Positions 13,497 through 21,678 of a DNA stretch of 37,630 bases are shown in pieces. Below the pieces are notes generated by a model. That model ran no database searches and had not been told where the DNA came from. It was given only the letters and a program-made list of their open reading frames with translations. Source of the stretch: Patescibacteria group bacterium (GTDB lineage Bacteria > Patescibacteriota > Patescibacteriia > Patescibacteriales > WJLG01). The first letter of the stretch is position 1. Each line of letters opens with the position of its first letter. Made by a program: the position numbers and the translations under genes. The stretch is from the NCBI GenBank assembly GCA_028716485.1, contig JAQUPS010000014.1:1-37630 (forward strand), in the 5' to 3' direction.

Positions 13497-15605
13497 ATGA
13501 TCAGCTTACAAACAACGATAACTGAGCTTAAAAGCGTGGGCGCGAGCATCGGCAAGCGCTTGGCGCAAATCGGCCTTAATAATATTGAAGGCCTGCTTTT
13601 TTATTTTCCTTTTCGCTATGAAGATTTTACTCGCACTACCAAGATAAAAGATTTACAGCCGAATATGACGGCCAACGTTGTCGGTCAGATTGAACTGATC
13701 GAAAACCGCCGCGCTCATCACCGGCGGATGTATATTACTGAAGCGCTGATCAATGACGGTACGGAAACACTGAAAGTGATTTGGTTCAACCAGCCGTTTA
13801 TTGCCAAGACCTTAAAAATCGGCGACACGGTTTCATTAGCCGGCGTTGCCGAAGACCAGGGAGTTTTGACTTTTGTGTCGCCGGTTTACGAAAAAATTTA
13901 TTCCGGCGGCTTGATCCATACGGCCGGTTTGGTGCCCAATTATCATTTGACCGAAAAAATCACCCAAAAGCAATTACGTTATTTAATCAGCCAAGTTGTC
14001 GAAACGGCCGCGCAAATTTCTGATCCCTTGCCGGAGGAAATCAGAAAAAAATTAAATTTACTTTCATTAAGCGATGCCGTAAAAAAAATTCATTTTCCCA
14101 AAAAATGGTCGGATATCGATGAAGCCCGCCGCCGGCTGGCGTTTGATGAATTATTCTTGCTGCAATTAAAATCGCAGCTGGTAAAAAAAGATCATGATTC
14201 GGCGCGCGCGGAAATAATCGAATTCAAGGAAAAAGACACTAAGGAATTCGTTGCCGGATTGCCTTTCAAGCTGACCGAAGACCAGCGCCAGGCCGCCTGG
14301 ACGATTCTTGGCGATTTGGGCAAGACGCGGCCGATGGCGCGATTATTAAACGGCGATGTCGGATCGGGAAAAACTTTGGTCGCGGTCATCGCTTTGCTGA
14401 ATGTTGCTTTGAATAATAAGCAGGGCGTGCTGATGGCGCCGACGGAAATTCTGGCGCAGCAGCATTTTAATACGGTTTCAAAATTGCTGGAAAATTTTCC
14501 ACTAAGGATTGCTTTGTTAACGAATAATTATCGTTTATTAAATAATGATACCCTCCCCGCCTCGCCGGACTCGGCACCCCTCCCGCGGAGGGGACTTAAT
14601 CGAGCGGAAATTTTGAAGATGATTAAAGCTGGCGAAGTTGATATTATCATCGGCACGCACGCCTTATTGCAAGAAGATGTTCAGTTTAAAAATCTGGCGC
14701 TGGCGATTATCGATGAACAGCACCGCTTCGGCGTTGAGCAGAGAAAAGAATTGATGAAAAAATCCGGGCATCCGGCGCTGACACCGCATTTACTATCAAT
14801 GACGGCCACGCCAATTCCGCGCTCGTTAGCTTTAGCGCTGTTCGGCGATTTGGATATCTCGGTGATCAAGCAGATGCCTATCGGCCGCAAACCGATTATG
14901 ACTAAAATAGTTCCGGAAGAAAAACGCGCCGCCGCTTACAATTTTGTCCGGGAGCAGATCAAAACCGGCCGGCAGGCCTTTGTCATCTGCCCTTTGATTG
15001 AAGAATCTGATCTGTTCGGCGTAAAATCAGTCAAAGAAGAATTTACCAAATTAGATCGAGGCGTTTTTCCGGAAATAAAAATGGCGGCTCTGCACGGACG
15101 GTTGAAAGCCAAAGAGAAAGAGGAGATTATGCGCGGCTTTCTCGCCAATGATTATAAAATTATGGTTTCCACCTCGGTTATCGAAGTCGGCGTGGATGTT
15201 CCCAATGCCACGATTATGATGATTGAAGGCGCTGATCGTTTTGGTCTGGCGCAGCTGCACCAATTCCGCGGCCGCGTCGGCCGGGGCGCGGAACAATCAT
15301 ATTGCTTTCTCTTCCCTGCCTCGAATGATGAAAAAACCAGGCGACGGCTGGAAGCGATGGAAAAAATTTCCGACGGTTTCGCGCTGGCCAAAATGGATTT
15401 GAAATTACGAGGTTCGGGTGAAATATTCGGTACGGCGCAATCCGGCTTTCCCGAATTGAAAATCGCCACGCTTTGGGATTATGAATTAATGCAAACGGCG
15501 CAGGCCGAAGCCGCCTTATTGATGCAAACAGATCCTGAACTGGAAAAAAATCCGCTGCTGCGTGAAAAAATAAATATCTTCGAGGATAAAATACATTTGG
15601 AATAA
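13497..15605 (+). CDS. recG: ATP-dependent DNA helicase RecG
   Basis: This is a full-length RecG (702 aa; E. coli about 693). It has an N-terminal wedge/OB domain (residues about 50-140), Walker A GDVGSGKT (286-293), the family-specific DEQHRFGV (406-413) and MTATPIPRSLAL. It remodels stalled replication forks and Holliday junctions. Between motif Ia and DEQH the chain carries about 20 extra residues (about 344-366, including TLPASPDSAPLPRRG) where RecG proteins normally have a short loop. The extra DNA is a copy of a dispersed repeat also present at 37302 and, diverged, at 18430. The reading frame is preserved and the helicase motifs are intact, so the protein is probably active. Confidence 0.97.
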   Translation: MISLQTTITELKSVGASIGKRLAQIGLNNIEGLLFYFPFRYEDFTRTTKIKDLQPNMTANVVGQIELIENRRAHHRRMYITEALINDGTETLKVIWFNQPFIAKTLKIGDTVSLAGVAEDQGVLTFVSPVYEKIYSGGLIHTAGLVPNYHLTEKITQKQLRYLISQVVETAAQISDPLPEEIRKKLNLLSLSDAVKKIHFPKKWSDIDEARRRLAFDELFLLQLKSQLVKKDHDSARAEIIEFKEKDTKEFVAGLPFKLTEDQRQAAWTILGDLGKTRPMARLLNGDVGSGKTLVAVIALLNVALNNKQGVLMAPTEILAQQHFNTVSKLLENFPLRIALLTNNYRLLNNDTLPASPDSAPLPRRGLNRAEILKMIKAGEVDIIIGTHALLQEDVQFKNLALAIIDEQHRFGVEQRKELMKKSGHPALTPHLLSMTATPIPRSLALALFGDLDISVIKQMPIGRKPIMTKIVPEEKRAAAYNFVREQIKTGRQAFVICPLIEESDLFGVKSVKEEFTKLDRGVFPEIKMAALHGRLKAKEKEEIMRGFLANDYKIMVSTSVIEVGVDVPNATIMMIEGADRFGLAQLHQFRGRVGRGAEQSYCFLFPASNDEKTRRRLEAMEKISDGFALAKMDLKLRGSGEIFGTAQSGFPELKIATLWDYELMQTAQAEAALLMQTDPELEKNPLLREKINIFEDKIHLE
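14548..14594 (+). repeat. dispersed GC-rich palindromic repeat inserted in-frame in recG
   Basis: This 47-nt segment matches 37302-37348 with three mismatches and ends in the hairpin CCCCTCCCGCGGAGGGG. A diverged third copy is at 18430-18476. It is much more GC-rich than the surrounding recG sequence. It encodes TLPASPDSAPLPRRG. Confidence 0.85.
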
Positions 15606-15607
15606 TT

Positions 15608-15676
15608 AGTAGGAACGCAATATTTTGCGTTCTAAATTTCGTGAAAATAATTGGAACGCAAGATATTGCGTTCCTA
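15608..15676. repeat. inverted pair of 22-nt palindromes (ggaacgcaatat...)
   Basis: GTAGGAACGCAATATTTTGC... and its near-exact reverse complement are separated by about 20 nt just after recG. Each half is itself a palindrome (GGAACGCAA / TTGCGTTCC). A related copy occurs at 28281-28360. Confidence 0.8.
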
Positions 15677-15678
15677 CG

Positions 15679-15718
15679 AAAAAAAATTAGCCCGACTTGC
15701 CTAAGCAAATCGAGCTAA
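15679..15718 (-). terminator. terminator of the 72-aa gene
   Basis: The stem runs over 15687-15718. The mismatched positions become G-U pairs only if the minus strand is the RNA, and the minus strand then ends in eight T. This fixes the direction. Confidence 0.8.
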
Positions 15719-15725
15719 AAAAATT

Positions 15726-15944
15726 TTAGATGAATACCCTGGAAAGAAAATCCAGGGCCGCGGCAATCGGCGCCAACCAGCCGGCTAAAAGCTTGGCATC
15801 ACCCCAGACCCACAATATCGCGGTTCCGGCGATGTAGGGCATGGCTACGCATATGACAAAAAAAACTAAAAAATTACTAAACCTTTGCATCGCCACTTCA
15901 TAGTCAACCTGACTATGATAGGCACTGTATTCTCTCGTCGTCAT
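15726..15944 (-). CDS. small two-TM membrane protein (72 aa)
   Basis: No named family is recognised. Residues about 24-47 (FLVFFVICVAMPYIAGTAILWVW) form one clear membrane segment; a second amphipathic or membrane helix runs over about 52-72. A strong AGGAGG sits 4 nt before the ATG, a TTGACT-17-TATGAT promoter lies upstream and a directional terminator downstream, so expression is well supported. It is divergently transcribed from the 85-aa gene through overlapping control sequence. Confidence 0.8.
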   Translation of the reverse strand: MTTREYSAYHSQVDYEVAMQRFSNFLVFFVICVAMPYIAGTAILWVWGDAKLLAGWLAPIAAALDFLSRVFI

Positions 15945-16007
15945 ATACCCTCCTATGTTGAAATTTTTATATAAAAGGTTCGATATTTCTATTTTATTAA
16001 TACTTTA

Positions 16008-16036
16008 ATCATACCATATTTATAATAAAAAGTCAA
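16008..16036 (-). promoter_or_regulatory. promoter of the 72-aa gene
   Basis: TTGACT (16036-16031) and TATGAT (16013-16008) on the minus strand, 17-bp spacer. Its -35 box lies 4 bp from the -35 box of the divergent promoter. Confidence 0.7.
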
Positions 16037-16039
16037 TAG

Positions 16040-16068
16040 TTGATTTTTGGGCTTATATTTGCTATGAT
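16040..16068 (+). promoter_or_regulatory. promoter of the 85-aa gene
   Basis: TTGATT and TATGAT with a 17-bp spacer, back-to-back with the minus-strand promoter, so both could be controlled by one protein binding between them. Confidence 0.7.
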
Positions 16069-16116
16069 TATTATTCGGAAAACATCGCGCGCCAGAAACT
16101 TCAAAGGAGGTTTACG

Positions 16117-16374
16117 GTGGTAAAAAATAGCAAAAGCGTGGAGACGATTTTGGGCAAAGAGATGGTCTGTGAACTTACCGGAAGATTAATGAGTCCGGAG
16201 GAAAAAATTTATGTCCTGCCTAAGTTAAAAAAAATCATTATCATGACGATCGTCTCTCCTGTCGGCCCGCTCTTTATCCGTCTAACCTACGTCCCTTTTA
16301 TTCCCAGCAGAGACTGGGAGCTATACACCAAAAAAAAGAAGGCGATGGGCCTTCTAACAAACATCCGATTTTAA
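16117..16374 (+). CDS. unknown small basic protein (85 aa)
   Basis: I do not recognise this protein. It starts at GTG, chosen because AAAGGAGG sits 6 nt upstream. It is basic, with a hydrophobic stretch IIIMTIVSPVGPLFIRLTYVPFI (about residues 40-62) that could be a membrane segment or a buried strand pair. Promoter, ribosome site and terminator are all good. It converges with radA. Confidence 0.8.
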   Translation: MVKNSKSVETILGKEMVCELTGRLMSPEEKIYVLPKLKKIIIMTIVSPVGPLFIRLTYVPFIPSRDWELYTKKKKAMGLLTNIRF

Positions 16375-16384
16375 GTCATCTCAA

Positions 16385-16416
16385 CCGGCACCGCATAATG
16401 TGATGCCGGATTTTTT
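16385..16416 (+). terminator. terminator of the 85-aa gene
   Basis: CCGGCA / TGCCGG stem followed by A and six T; it overlaps the radA stop codon. Confidence 0.8.
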
Positions 16417-17764
16417 ATACGCCGATGAGTTCAGAAACATTTTTGATCTTGGTGATTTTCATTTTGCCGGCGGAAACTTTGGCGTCGGGAATGATGGCTC
16501 GGGTAAAGCCGAGCTTTTCCGCTTCTTTCAAGCGATCGGCTAATTTGGGCACGGCTCGCACTTCCCCGCCCAAACCGACTTCGCCCAGAACAATCGTTTT
16601 ATTATCAATCACTTTATTCAATAAGGAAGAAATAATCGCCAGGCTTACCGCCAAGTCCATCGCCGGATCATTCAATTTCAGGCCGCCGACAATATTTAAA
16701 ACCACATCCTCGGCGGTCAGATTTATTTTGGCTTTTTTGGTGAGCACGGCGACTAAAACCTGCAAGCGATTCAGATCAAAACCGGAAGCCCGGCGCTGAG
16801 GATAACCGAAAGAAGTTTTGGTGGCGAGCGCCTGGACATTGACAATGAACGGCCGGGTGCCTTCCATTACCGCGCTTAAAACCGAACCGGAAATATTTTC
16901 CAAACCGCTTTCCACGAACACCAGCGACGGATTGACGATTTCCTTAAAGCCCGAGCCGGTCATCTCGAAAATTCCCAGCTCGTTTACCGAGCCGAAACGA
17001 TTTTTCATCGCCCGCAAAACGCGGTAATCATTGGTTGTGTCGGCTTCCAAATATATCACCGTGTCGACGATATGTTCCAATGATTTTGGTCCGGCAATCT
17101 GGCCGTCTTTAGTAATATGACCTATTAACAGCACGGCCACGCCATCCTGCTTGGCGACTTCCAAAAATTTTACCGCCGCCCCGCGAATTTGATTCAAGCT
17201 GCCGGCTTCGGACTGGATTTCCGGACAATAAACCGTCTGGATGGAATCAATGATCGCCAGCGCCGGTTTTAATTTTTTCAAAGCCGAACAGATTTTATCG
17301 GCGTCGGTTTCGCTGATGAATTTGATATTATCCAGCCCGCAATTCAAACGGTCAAGGCGGGATTTCACCTGCGCCGCCGACTCTTCGCCGGAAACATAAA
17401 AGACATCGCCTTTGCCGCTTTGCCCGATCTTGTCAGCCACTTGCGCCACGATCGTTGATTTGCCGATACCCGGCTCGCCGGATAAAAGCAGTAAAGATCC
17501 GGGCACGATGCCGCTGCCGACCACGCGGTCGAATTCACCGATGCCGGTGGCCAAACGGTTCAAACTTATCTCTTTTATTTTATTCAAATCAATGATTTCC
17601 GCCGGCGCCGATTCCGGCGTTCCCGCGCCTTTCATTTCGTCTTCGCCGACAGTTTTCAATTGCAAAGTCCCCCAGCCGCCACATTCCAAACAACGCCCGC
17701 TCCATTTGATGGATTGGGCGCCGCAATTCGAGCAGACATAAATATTTTTTAGCTTAGCAGACAT
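16415..17764 (-). CDS. radA: DNA repair protein RadA
   Basis: The start is set at the ATG (17764; 449 aa); the track start is a GTG seven codons earlier that overlaps the preceding gene. Domains in order are a CxxC...CxxC zinc finger (CSNCGAQ...CLECGG), a RecA-like ATPase with Walker A GEPGIGKST, the RadA-specific KNRFG motif, and a Lon-protease-like C-terminal domain. Length and motifs are typical. RadA drives branch migration in recombination and, with competence systems, homologous integration of imported DNA. It is the last gene of the T4SS-like operon, directly behind the VirB8-like gene, which may hint at DNA uptake; that link is inference. Confidence 0.96.
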   Translation of the reverse strand: MSAKLKNIYVCSNCGAQSIKWSGRCLECGGWGTLQLKTVGEDEMKGAGTPESAPAEIIDLNKIKEISLNRLATGIGEFDRVVGSGIVPGSLLLLSGEPGIGKSTIVAQVADKIGQSGKGDVFYVSGEESAAQVKSRLDRLNCGLDNIKFISETDADKICSALKKLKPALAIIDSIQTVYCPEIQSEAGSLNQIRGAAVKFLEVAKQDGVAVLLIGHITKDGQIAGPKSLEHIVDTVIYLEADTTNDYRVLRAMKNRFGSVNELGIFEMTGSGFKEIVNPSLVFVESGLENISGSVLSAVMEGTRPFIVNVQALATKTSFGYPQRRASGFDLNRLQVLVAVLTKKAKINLTAEDVVLNIVGGLKLNDPAMDLAVSLAIISSLLNKVIDNKTIVLGEVGLGGEVRAVPKLADRLKEAEKLGFTRAIIPDAKVSAGKMKITKIKNVSELIGV

Positions 17765-17772
17765 AATTCTAT

Positions 17773-18387
17773 TTATTTTTTCCACACCGCATTATCAACT
17801 AACCAATTATTATTTTGTTTGACGAAGGTGATAGTGATGTCTTGCTGAGTCGTAACCGGACTGCTTGTGCCATTAACGGAAACTTTTTGCGTGTGGACTA
17901 TAATATCAGCCCGCCCCTTGGCATTATCGAAATTGGCAATCTCCGCGGAAATCGCTTGCGTAGTCACCCCCTGATAAATGCCGGAATACGCCGCCTTCTG
18001 ATTGGCGGCAATATATTTATCAGCCCAAGATTGCATCGAAGCCGTCATATATAATTTCAGCTCTTTAATATTGTCGAAATTAGCCTGATTGGAATAACTG
18101 CCCAAACGAGCCGCGAATGATTCGGCGATTTTTACCAGATTATTCTGCGTAATAGTATCGCTGGAGGCCGGCGGAGCGCTGGGATTTTTTGCCGGCGTTG
18201 CCGGCGCGGCCGCTGGCGGCGCGGAATTTTGCAGATTATTGTTAGTTGATGTCACTACCGGCGTCTTAACCGGCTGCGGAATCACCGCTCCGGGAAATTT
18301 AAACATAAAAAGAAAATAAGCAACGATAAGAAGCAAAATTATTATTCCCAAGATGATGAGAATGTTGCGGAAGGTTCGATTGTTCAT
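17773..18387 (-). CDS. VirB8-like single-pass membrane protein (204 aa)
   Basis: A short cytoplasmic N-terminus is followed by one membrane helix (about residues 9-30, ILIILGIIILLLIVAYFLFMF), a Pro/Ala-rich linker (about 45-75) and a soluble domain of about 125 residues. That domain ends in a strand DITITFVKQNNNWLVDNAVWKK, the usual close of NTF2-like folds. VirB8/TrbF/TcpC proteins have this layout, and the gene follows virB4. Sequence alone does not prove VirB8. It would act outside the membrane as a scaffold of the secretion channel. Confidence 0.75.
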   Translation of the reverse strand: MNNRTFRNILIILGIIILLLIVAYFLFMFKFPGAVIPQPVKTPVVTSTNNNLQNSAPPAAAPATPAKNPSAPPASSDTITQNNLVKIAESFAARLGSYSNQANFDNIKELKLYMTASMQSWADKYIAANQKAAYSGIYQGVTTQAISAEIANFDNAKGRADIIVHTQKVSVNGTSSPVTTQQDITITFVKQNNNWLVDNAVWKK

Positions 18388-18429
18388 AAAATGATATGCG
18401 AATTAATTATGTCTCTGATAACCCGGCAA

Positions 18430-18476
18430 ACCCACCCCGTCTCGCGCGGCGCGATCCACCCCTCCCGCGGAGGGGA
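18430..18476. repeat. diverged copy of the recG repeat
   Basis: It holds ACCCACCCCG, a variable middle, and the identical hairpin ending ACCCCTCCCGCGGAGGGG, in the 97-nt gap between virB4 and the VirB8-like gene. Confidence 0.75.
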
Positions 18477-18484
18477 ATTCATTA

Positions 18485-20407
18485 TCAAATTTCCATCTCC
18501 GGCAAAGCAGGGGTTGCGGCCGGCTGGGCAGGAGCTTGCTCGCCCATCGAGGCGGCGAATTCTTTTTTCGCTTCTTCGATTTCCAATAATTGCCGCGGGT
18601 CGGAAGTGATCAGCTGATCTTCACTGTAAGAGGCGACAATTTTGATGGCGGCGTGCTTGTTGCCGGCAAAAATTATCCCCTCACCCACGCCCGATTCCAG
18701 CAATAAATATTTCTCGCCTTCAGTCAGAGCGAAAGTTTTTTGGATCAGATCGATAGCGGCCGGCGACTGCTTCAATAATAATTGCAAAGACGAGTTGGTA
18801 ACGATCGCTTGTCCATAGGGCGAGCGTAAAAAATCATTGACGTCCTGCGTAATAGTGGTCACACCCAGATAATATTTGCGGCAGCGCTTTACCAAGGCGT
18901 AAATGAATTTGGCGCTGTCTTCATTCTGCATCAGCCACCAGGCCTCATCAATCACCAGAATTCTTTTTTTCAACTCCGAACGGACAATATTCCAGATGTA
19001 GTTGATGATGGTATAAATCGCCAGCGGCCGCAATTCATCTTCCAGGTCGCGCACGGAAAAACAAACCAATTGATTATCTAATTTCACGTTGGTGGGATTA
19101 TTCAAAATTCCGGCAAAAGTTCCCTCGGTGAATTTGCGCAAGCGCATCGATAAATCCGCGCCGCCCTCGATGCCTTCCAAAACTTCCTGGAAATCCTGCA
19201 TCACTGGCGCCTCCACGGTTGCCAAATCAGCGTCAGGAGTAATATCTTTCTTGGCGTAAGTTTCCAAGAGCGCCCGGTCAACGATGGAGTCTTCAGTGTG
19301 GTTCAAATCGCCGAGCATCAATCTGACCAAGCCTTTTACGGTGATGACCGCGCCGCGGATGATATCGGCCGGCTTGGATTCGCCGCCGATGGAGCGGGGC
19401 AGATCGAACGGATTGATTTTTTCTTCGCTCGCTAACGATATATTAATGTATGTCCCGCCGACTGATTCGGCCAGATGCTTATATTCATATTCGGGATCGA
19501 TGATGATTACGTCCGTGCCCATCATCAAGGAGCGCAAAATTTCCAGCTTAATCGCGTAGCTTTTGCCCGCGCCGGAAGTGGCGAAGACGACATTGTTGGC
19601 ATTCTGCAGACTGAATCGGTCAAAAAGAATCAAACTATTGTTATGACGGTTGATGCCGTATAAAATTCCGTGATCAGAAGTCAAGTCGCTGGAAATAAAG
19701 GGAAACGAAGAAGCGGCCGGCGAAGAATTCATATTGAAAGTGATATATAATTCGTCATTGCAGAGCGGCACGGTGGAATTAAAACCCTGTTCGGATTGGA
19801 AAAAAACTTTTTTGGAATAGACTAGGCGCGAACCGAAAATATCCTCGACTTGATTGGATAATTTGTCCAAATCTTCTTTATTATTAGCATAAATAGTAAC
19901 GTAAAGGGAAAACTGGAAAAATTTCTCAATCCCCTGCGTCAGAGCATCGCGTAAATATTCAATATCTTTCAAGGCGGTTTCGCGCAAGGGATCGCGAGCC
20001 GCGCCCTTTTCCGCGTCGGAAATTATCTGCGCTTCAAGCGAGCCGACTTTTTTCTTTAATTGTTTGAGGATGATGGCCGTATTGACCGGATAGAAAAACA
20101 TCGCCACGTCAAAAACTTCATTCAAATTGATAACCGGCGCGAACCAGCCGACGCTGATATAGCGCGGATAGCCGATAATGAAAATCGTGCGCGCGAATTT
20201 ATCGCCTAGCCGGAGATGGTCGGGAAACATCTGCATCGCTGCCGGCGAAATCAAATCCAGCACGGATAAAACGCCGCGGCGGAAAGCTTTTTCCTCCGAG
20301 ATCAGCTCCTCGACAACCTCGACGTTCTCATTGCCGGCCAAACCGGCCGACTCTTCCTCGGTCAGCGGCTTCTTTTCTTCTAAATTGGATTTTCTAATAT
20401 CAATCAT
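18485..20407 (-). CDS. virB4: VirB4/TraC-family secretion ATPase (640 aa)
   Basis: Walker A is TSGAGKS (277-283), preceded by the usual VirB4 region that contacts the target nucleotide-binding core; Walker B is RILVIDEAWWLM near residue 465. An ATTITQD-type string (GVTTITQDVNDFL) and a C-terminal RQLLEIEEAKKEF follow. It lacks the full N-terminal domain of classic VirB4 (about 800 aa); a separate 228-aa protein encoded just upstream carries the TraC-type N-domain. It powers a type IV secretion-like machine at the inner face of the membrane. No VirD4 coupling protein or relaxase is in the window. Confidence 0.93.
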   Translation of the reverse strand: MIDIRKSNLEEKKPLTEEESAGLAGNENVEVVEELISEEKAFRRGVLSVLDLISPAAMQMFPDHLRLGDKFARTIFIIGYPRYISVGWFAPVINLNEVFDVAMFFYPVNTAIILKQLKKKVGSLEAQIISDAEKGAARDPLRETALKDIEYLRDALTQGIEKFFQFSLYVTIYANNKEDLDKLSNQVEDIFGSRLVYSKKVFFQSEQGFNSTVPLCNDELYITFNMNSSPAASSFPFISSDLTSDHGILYGINRHNNSLILFDRFSLQNANNVVFATSGAGKSYAIKLEILRSLMMGTDVIIIDPEYEYKHLAESVGGTYINISLASEEKINPFDLPRSIGGESKPADIIRGAVITVKGLVRLMLGDLNHTEDSIVDRALLETYAKKDITPDADLATVEAPVMQDFQEVLEGIEGGADLSMRLRKFTEGTFAGILNNPTNVKLDNQLVCFSVRDLEDELRPLAIYTIINYIWNIVRSELKKRILVIDEAWWLMQNEDSAKFIYALVKRCRKYYLGVTTITQDVNDFLRSPYGQAIVTNSSLQLLLKQSPAAIDLIQKTFALTEGEKYLLLESGVGEGIIFAGNKHAAIKIVASYSEDQLITSDPRQLLEIEEAKKEFAASMGEQAPAQPAATPALPEMEI

Positions 20408-20409
20408 AG

Positions 20410-20566
20410 TCTTGGTATTTCGTATTTCGTATTTTTTATAAACCCGACGGTTATCTTATAAAAATTAATCTCAAAATCATACGCTTCTCTATAAAAATTT
20501 ATATCAGCAAATAACTTTATTTTAAACATATACGAAATACCAAATACGAGATACGAAATACGAATC
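20410..20566. repeat. degenerate tacgaaatac word repeats in both orientations
   Basis: The 159-nt gap between virB4 and the TraC-N gene starts with GTATTTCGTATTTCGTATT and ends with ATACGAAATACCAAATACG. These are inverted copies of the same word around an AT-rich centre. Confidence 0.75.
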
Positions 20567-21253
20567 TCATTCTGTTATCTGCAAATTTTTCATCGCGGTT
20601 AATTTTTCATTTTCCGAAGTGACCGGATTATAAGTATTATAGTACAGCTCAATCAATCCTTGGGTGTCCAGCTGGACGGTTTTCAGTCCGGCCGAAGCCA
20701 GACCCGAGGCGATGCTTTCCAGGCGGCGCATCAGTTCGACTTTATAGCGGTCAAATCTTTTTCCTTTCATCCGCACCAGCGTCGCTGGCTTGAAAACTTC
20801 GTTGACCGAAGAAAAAAAGCCTTTGTGCTTGTCGGATAAAGGATTGTACGGCACCACCAGATAAAAACTTTTGCTCATAATATCGCCAAGCGACACCAAT
20901 TCCTGAATGTATTGGATGTATTCCTGCGTCTGGATTTTCAACAGTTCGTTCAGCTGTTCTTTTTCTTTCTGCTTCAATTCGGCGAGGTAAGCTTCGATAT
21001 TCAACTTGCGCGACTGGATGACGATCTGCACGGGAAAATTTATATTATTCAAAAATCCGACGTAAGAGGAAACGATCGCTTCCTGTTCCTCTTCGCTTTT
21101 CAGGGCGAAATTGATGCTGGACACCAAAAGCACGGCCCGCAAAGTGCCGTCGCGCATCACCACCACGTCATCCTTGATTTCCGCAATATCCAGATATTGC
21201 TGGGTGGAAACGGAAATTTTTCCTCTGGCTAATTGATTTGGTTTATCGGCCAT
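20567..21253 (-). CDS. TraC/VirB4 N-terminal-domain protein (228 aa)
   Basis: The sequence opens with STQQYLDIAEIKDDVVVMRDGTLRAVLLVSSINF, the alpha/beta N-domain found at the start of TraC/VirB4 ATPases, but it has no Walker motifs. Here it is a stand-alone gene immediately upstream of the ATPase gene, a split arrangement seen in Patescibacteria. A middle helical stretch (AYLAELKQKEKEQLNELLKIQ) reads as coiled coil. It probably docks the VirB4 ATPase to the membrane complex. Repeat-rich gaps lie on both sides. Confidence 0.82.
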   Translation of the reverse strand: MADKPNQLARGKISVSTQQYLDIAEIKDDVVVMRDGTLRAVLLVSSINFALKSEEEQEAIVSSYVGFLNNINFPVQIVIQSRKLNIEAYLAELKQKEKEQLNELLKIQTQEYIQYIQELVSLGDIMSKSFYLVVPYNPLSDKHKGFFSSVNEVFKPATLVRMKGKRFDRYKVELMRRLESIASGLASAGLKTVQLDTQGLIELYYNTYNPVTSENEKLTAMKNLQITE

Positions 21254-21292
21254 ATATTAGTATTTGGTATTTAGTATCAAGTATTTAGTATT
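21254..21292. repeat. left flank repeat of the 23S-IVP gene
   Basis: TAGTATTTGGTATTTAGTAT and related words overlap the 3' end of the four-helix-bundle gene. The reverse complement lies at 21649-21676 at its 5' end. Confidence 0.75.
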
Positions 21293-21650
21293 TTATCTTC
21301 TTAATAAGACCGTTAATTAATTTATGGACTATAATTGTTTTATTGGCGGCTGAATCGAAATTTTTTTGATCCAAATAACCAATATCTCTGGCGGCTAATA
21401 ACTGATTTTGAATTTCCACTAACGATGTTCTAGCTATTATATAAAAATGGCATTTATCTTTATTTGTTTCTCTGCCGAAGCCTTCGGCGATATTTGAGGA
21501 AATGGAAATGACCGCTCTCCGCATTTGGTTGGTTAATCCGAAAATTTCCGCCTTGGGAAAAACATTGGTTATCCGATAAATAATAATCACTAGACGATGA
21601 GCTTCCTGCCAGGCAACCAAATCAGCAAATGACTTTATTTTTCCCTCCAT
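21285..21650 (-). CDS. four-helix-bundle protein, 23S rRNA IVP family (121 aa)
   Basis: The family signature is clear: FADLVAWQEAHRLVIIIYRITNVFPKAE, then FGLTNQMRRAVISISSNIAEGFGR and ARTSLVEIQNQLLAARDIGY. Length is typical. These proteins were named from intervening sequences in 23S rRNA genes, but in Patescibacteria they are scattered singly through genomes and their role is unclear; the fold is related to the Avd protein of diversity-generating retroelements. The gene interrupts the T4SS-like operon between prgI and the TraC-N gene and is bracketed by inverted copies of a tagtatttggtat repeat that reach right to its start codon. It looks like a mobile unit. Confidence 0.93.
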   Translation of the reverse strand: MEGKIKSFADLVAWQEAHRLVIIIYRITNVFPKAEIFGLTNQMRRAVISISSNIAEGFGRETNKDKCHFYIIARTSLVEIQNQLLAARDIGYLDQKNFDSAANKTIIVHKLINGLIKKIKY

Positions 21651-21676
21651 ATACCAAATACTAAATACTTAATACC
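21649..21676. repeat. right flank repeat of the 23S-IVP gene
   Basis: ATACCAAATACTAAATACTT is the inverted counterpart of 21254-21292. Confidence 0.75.
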
Positions 21677-21678
21677 AA

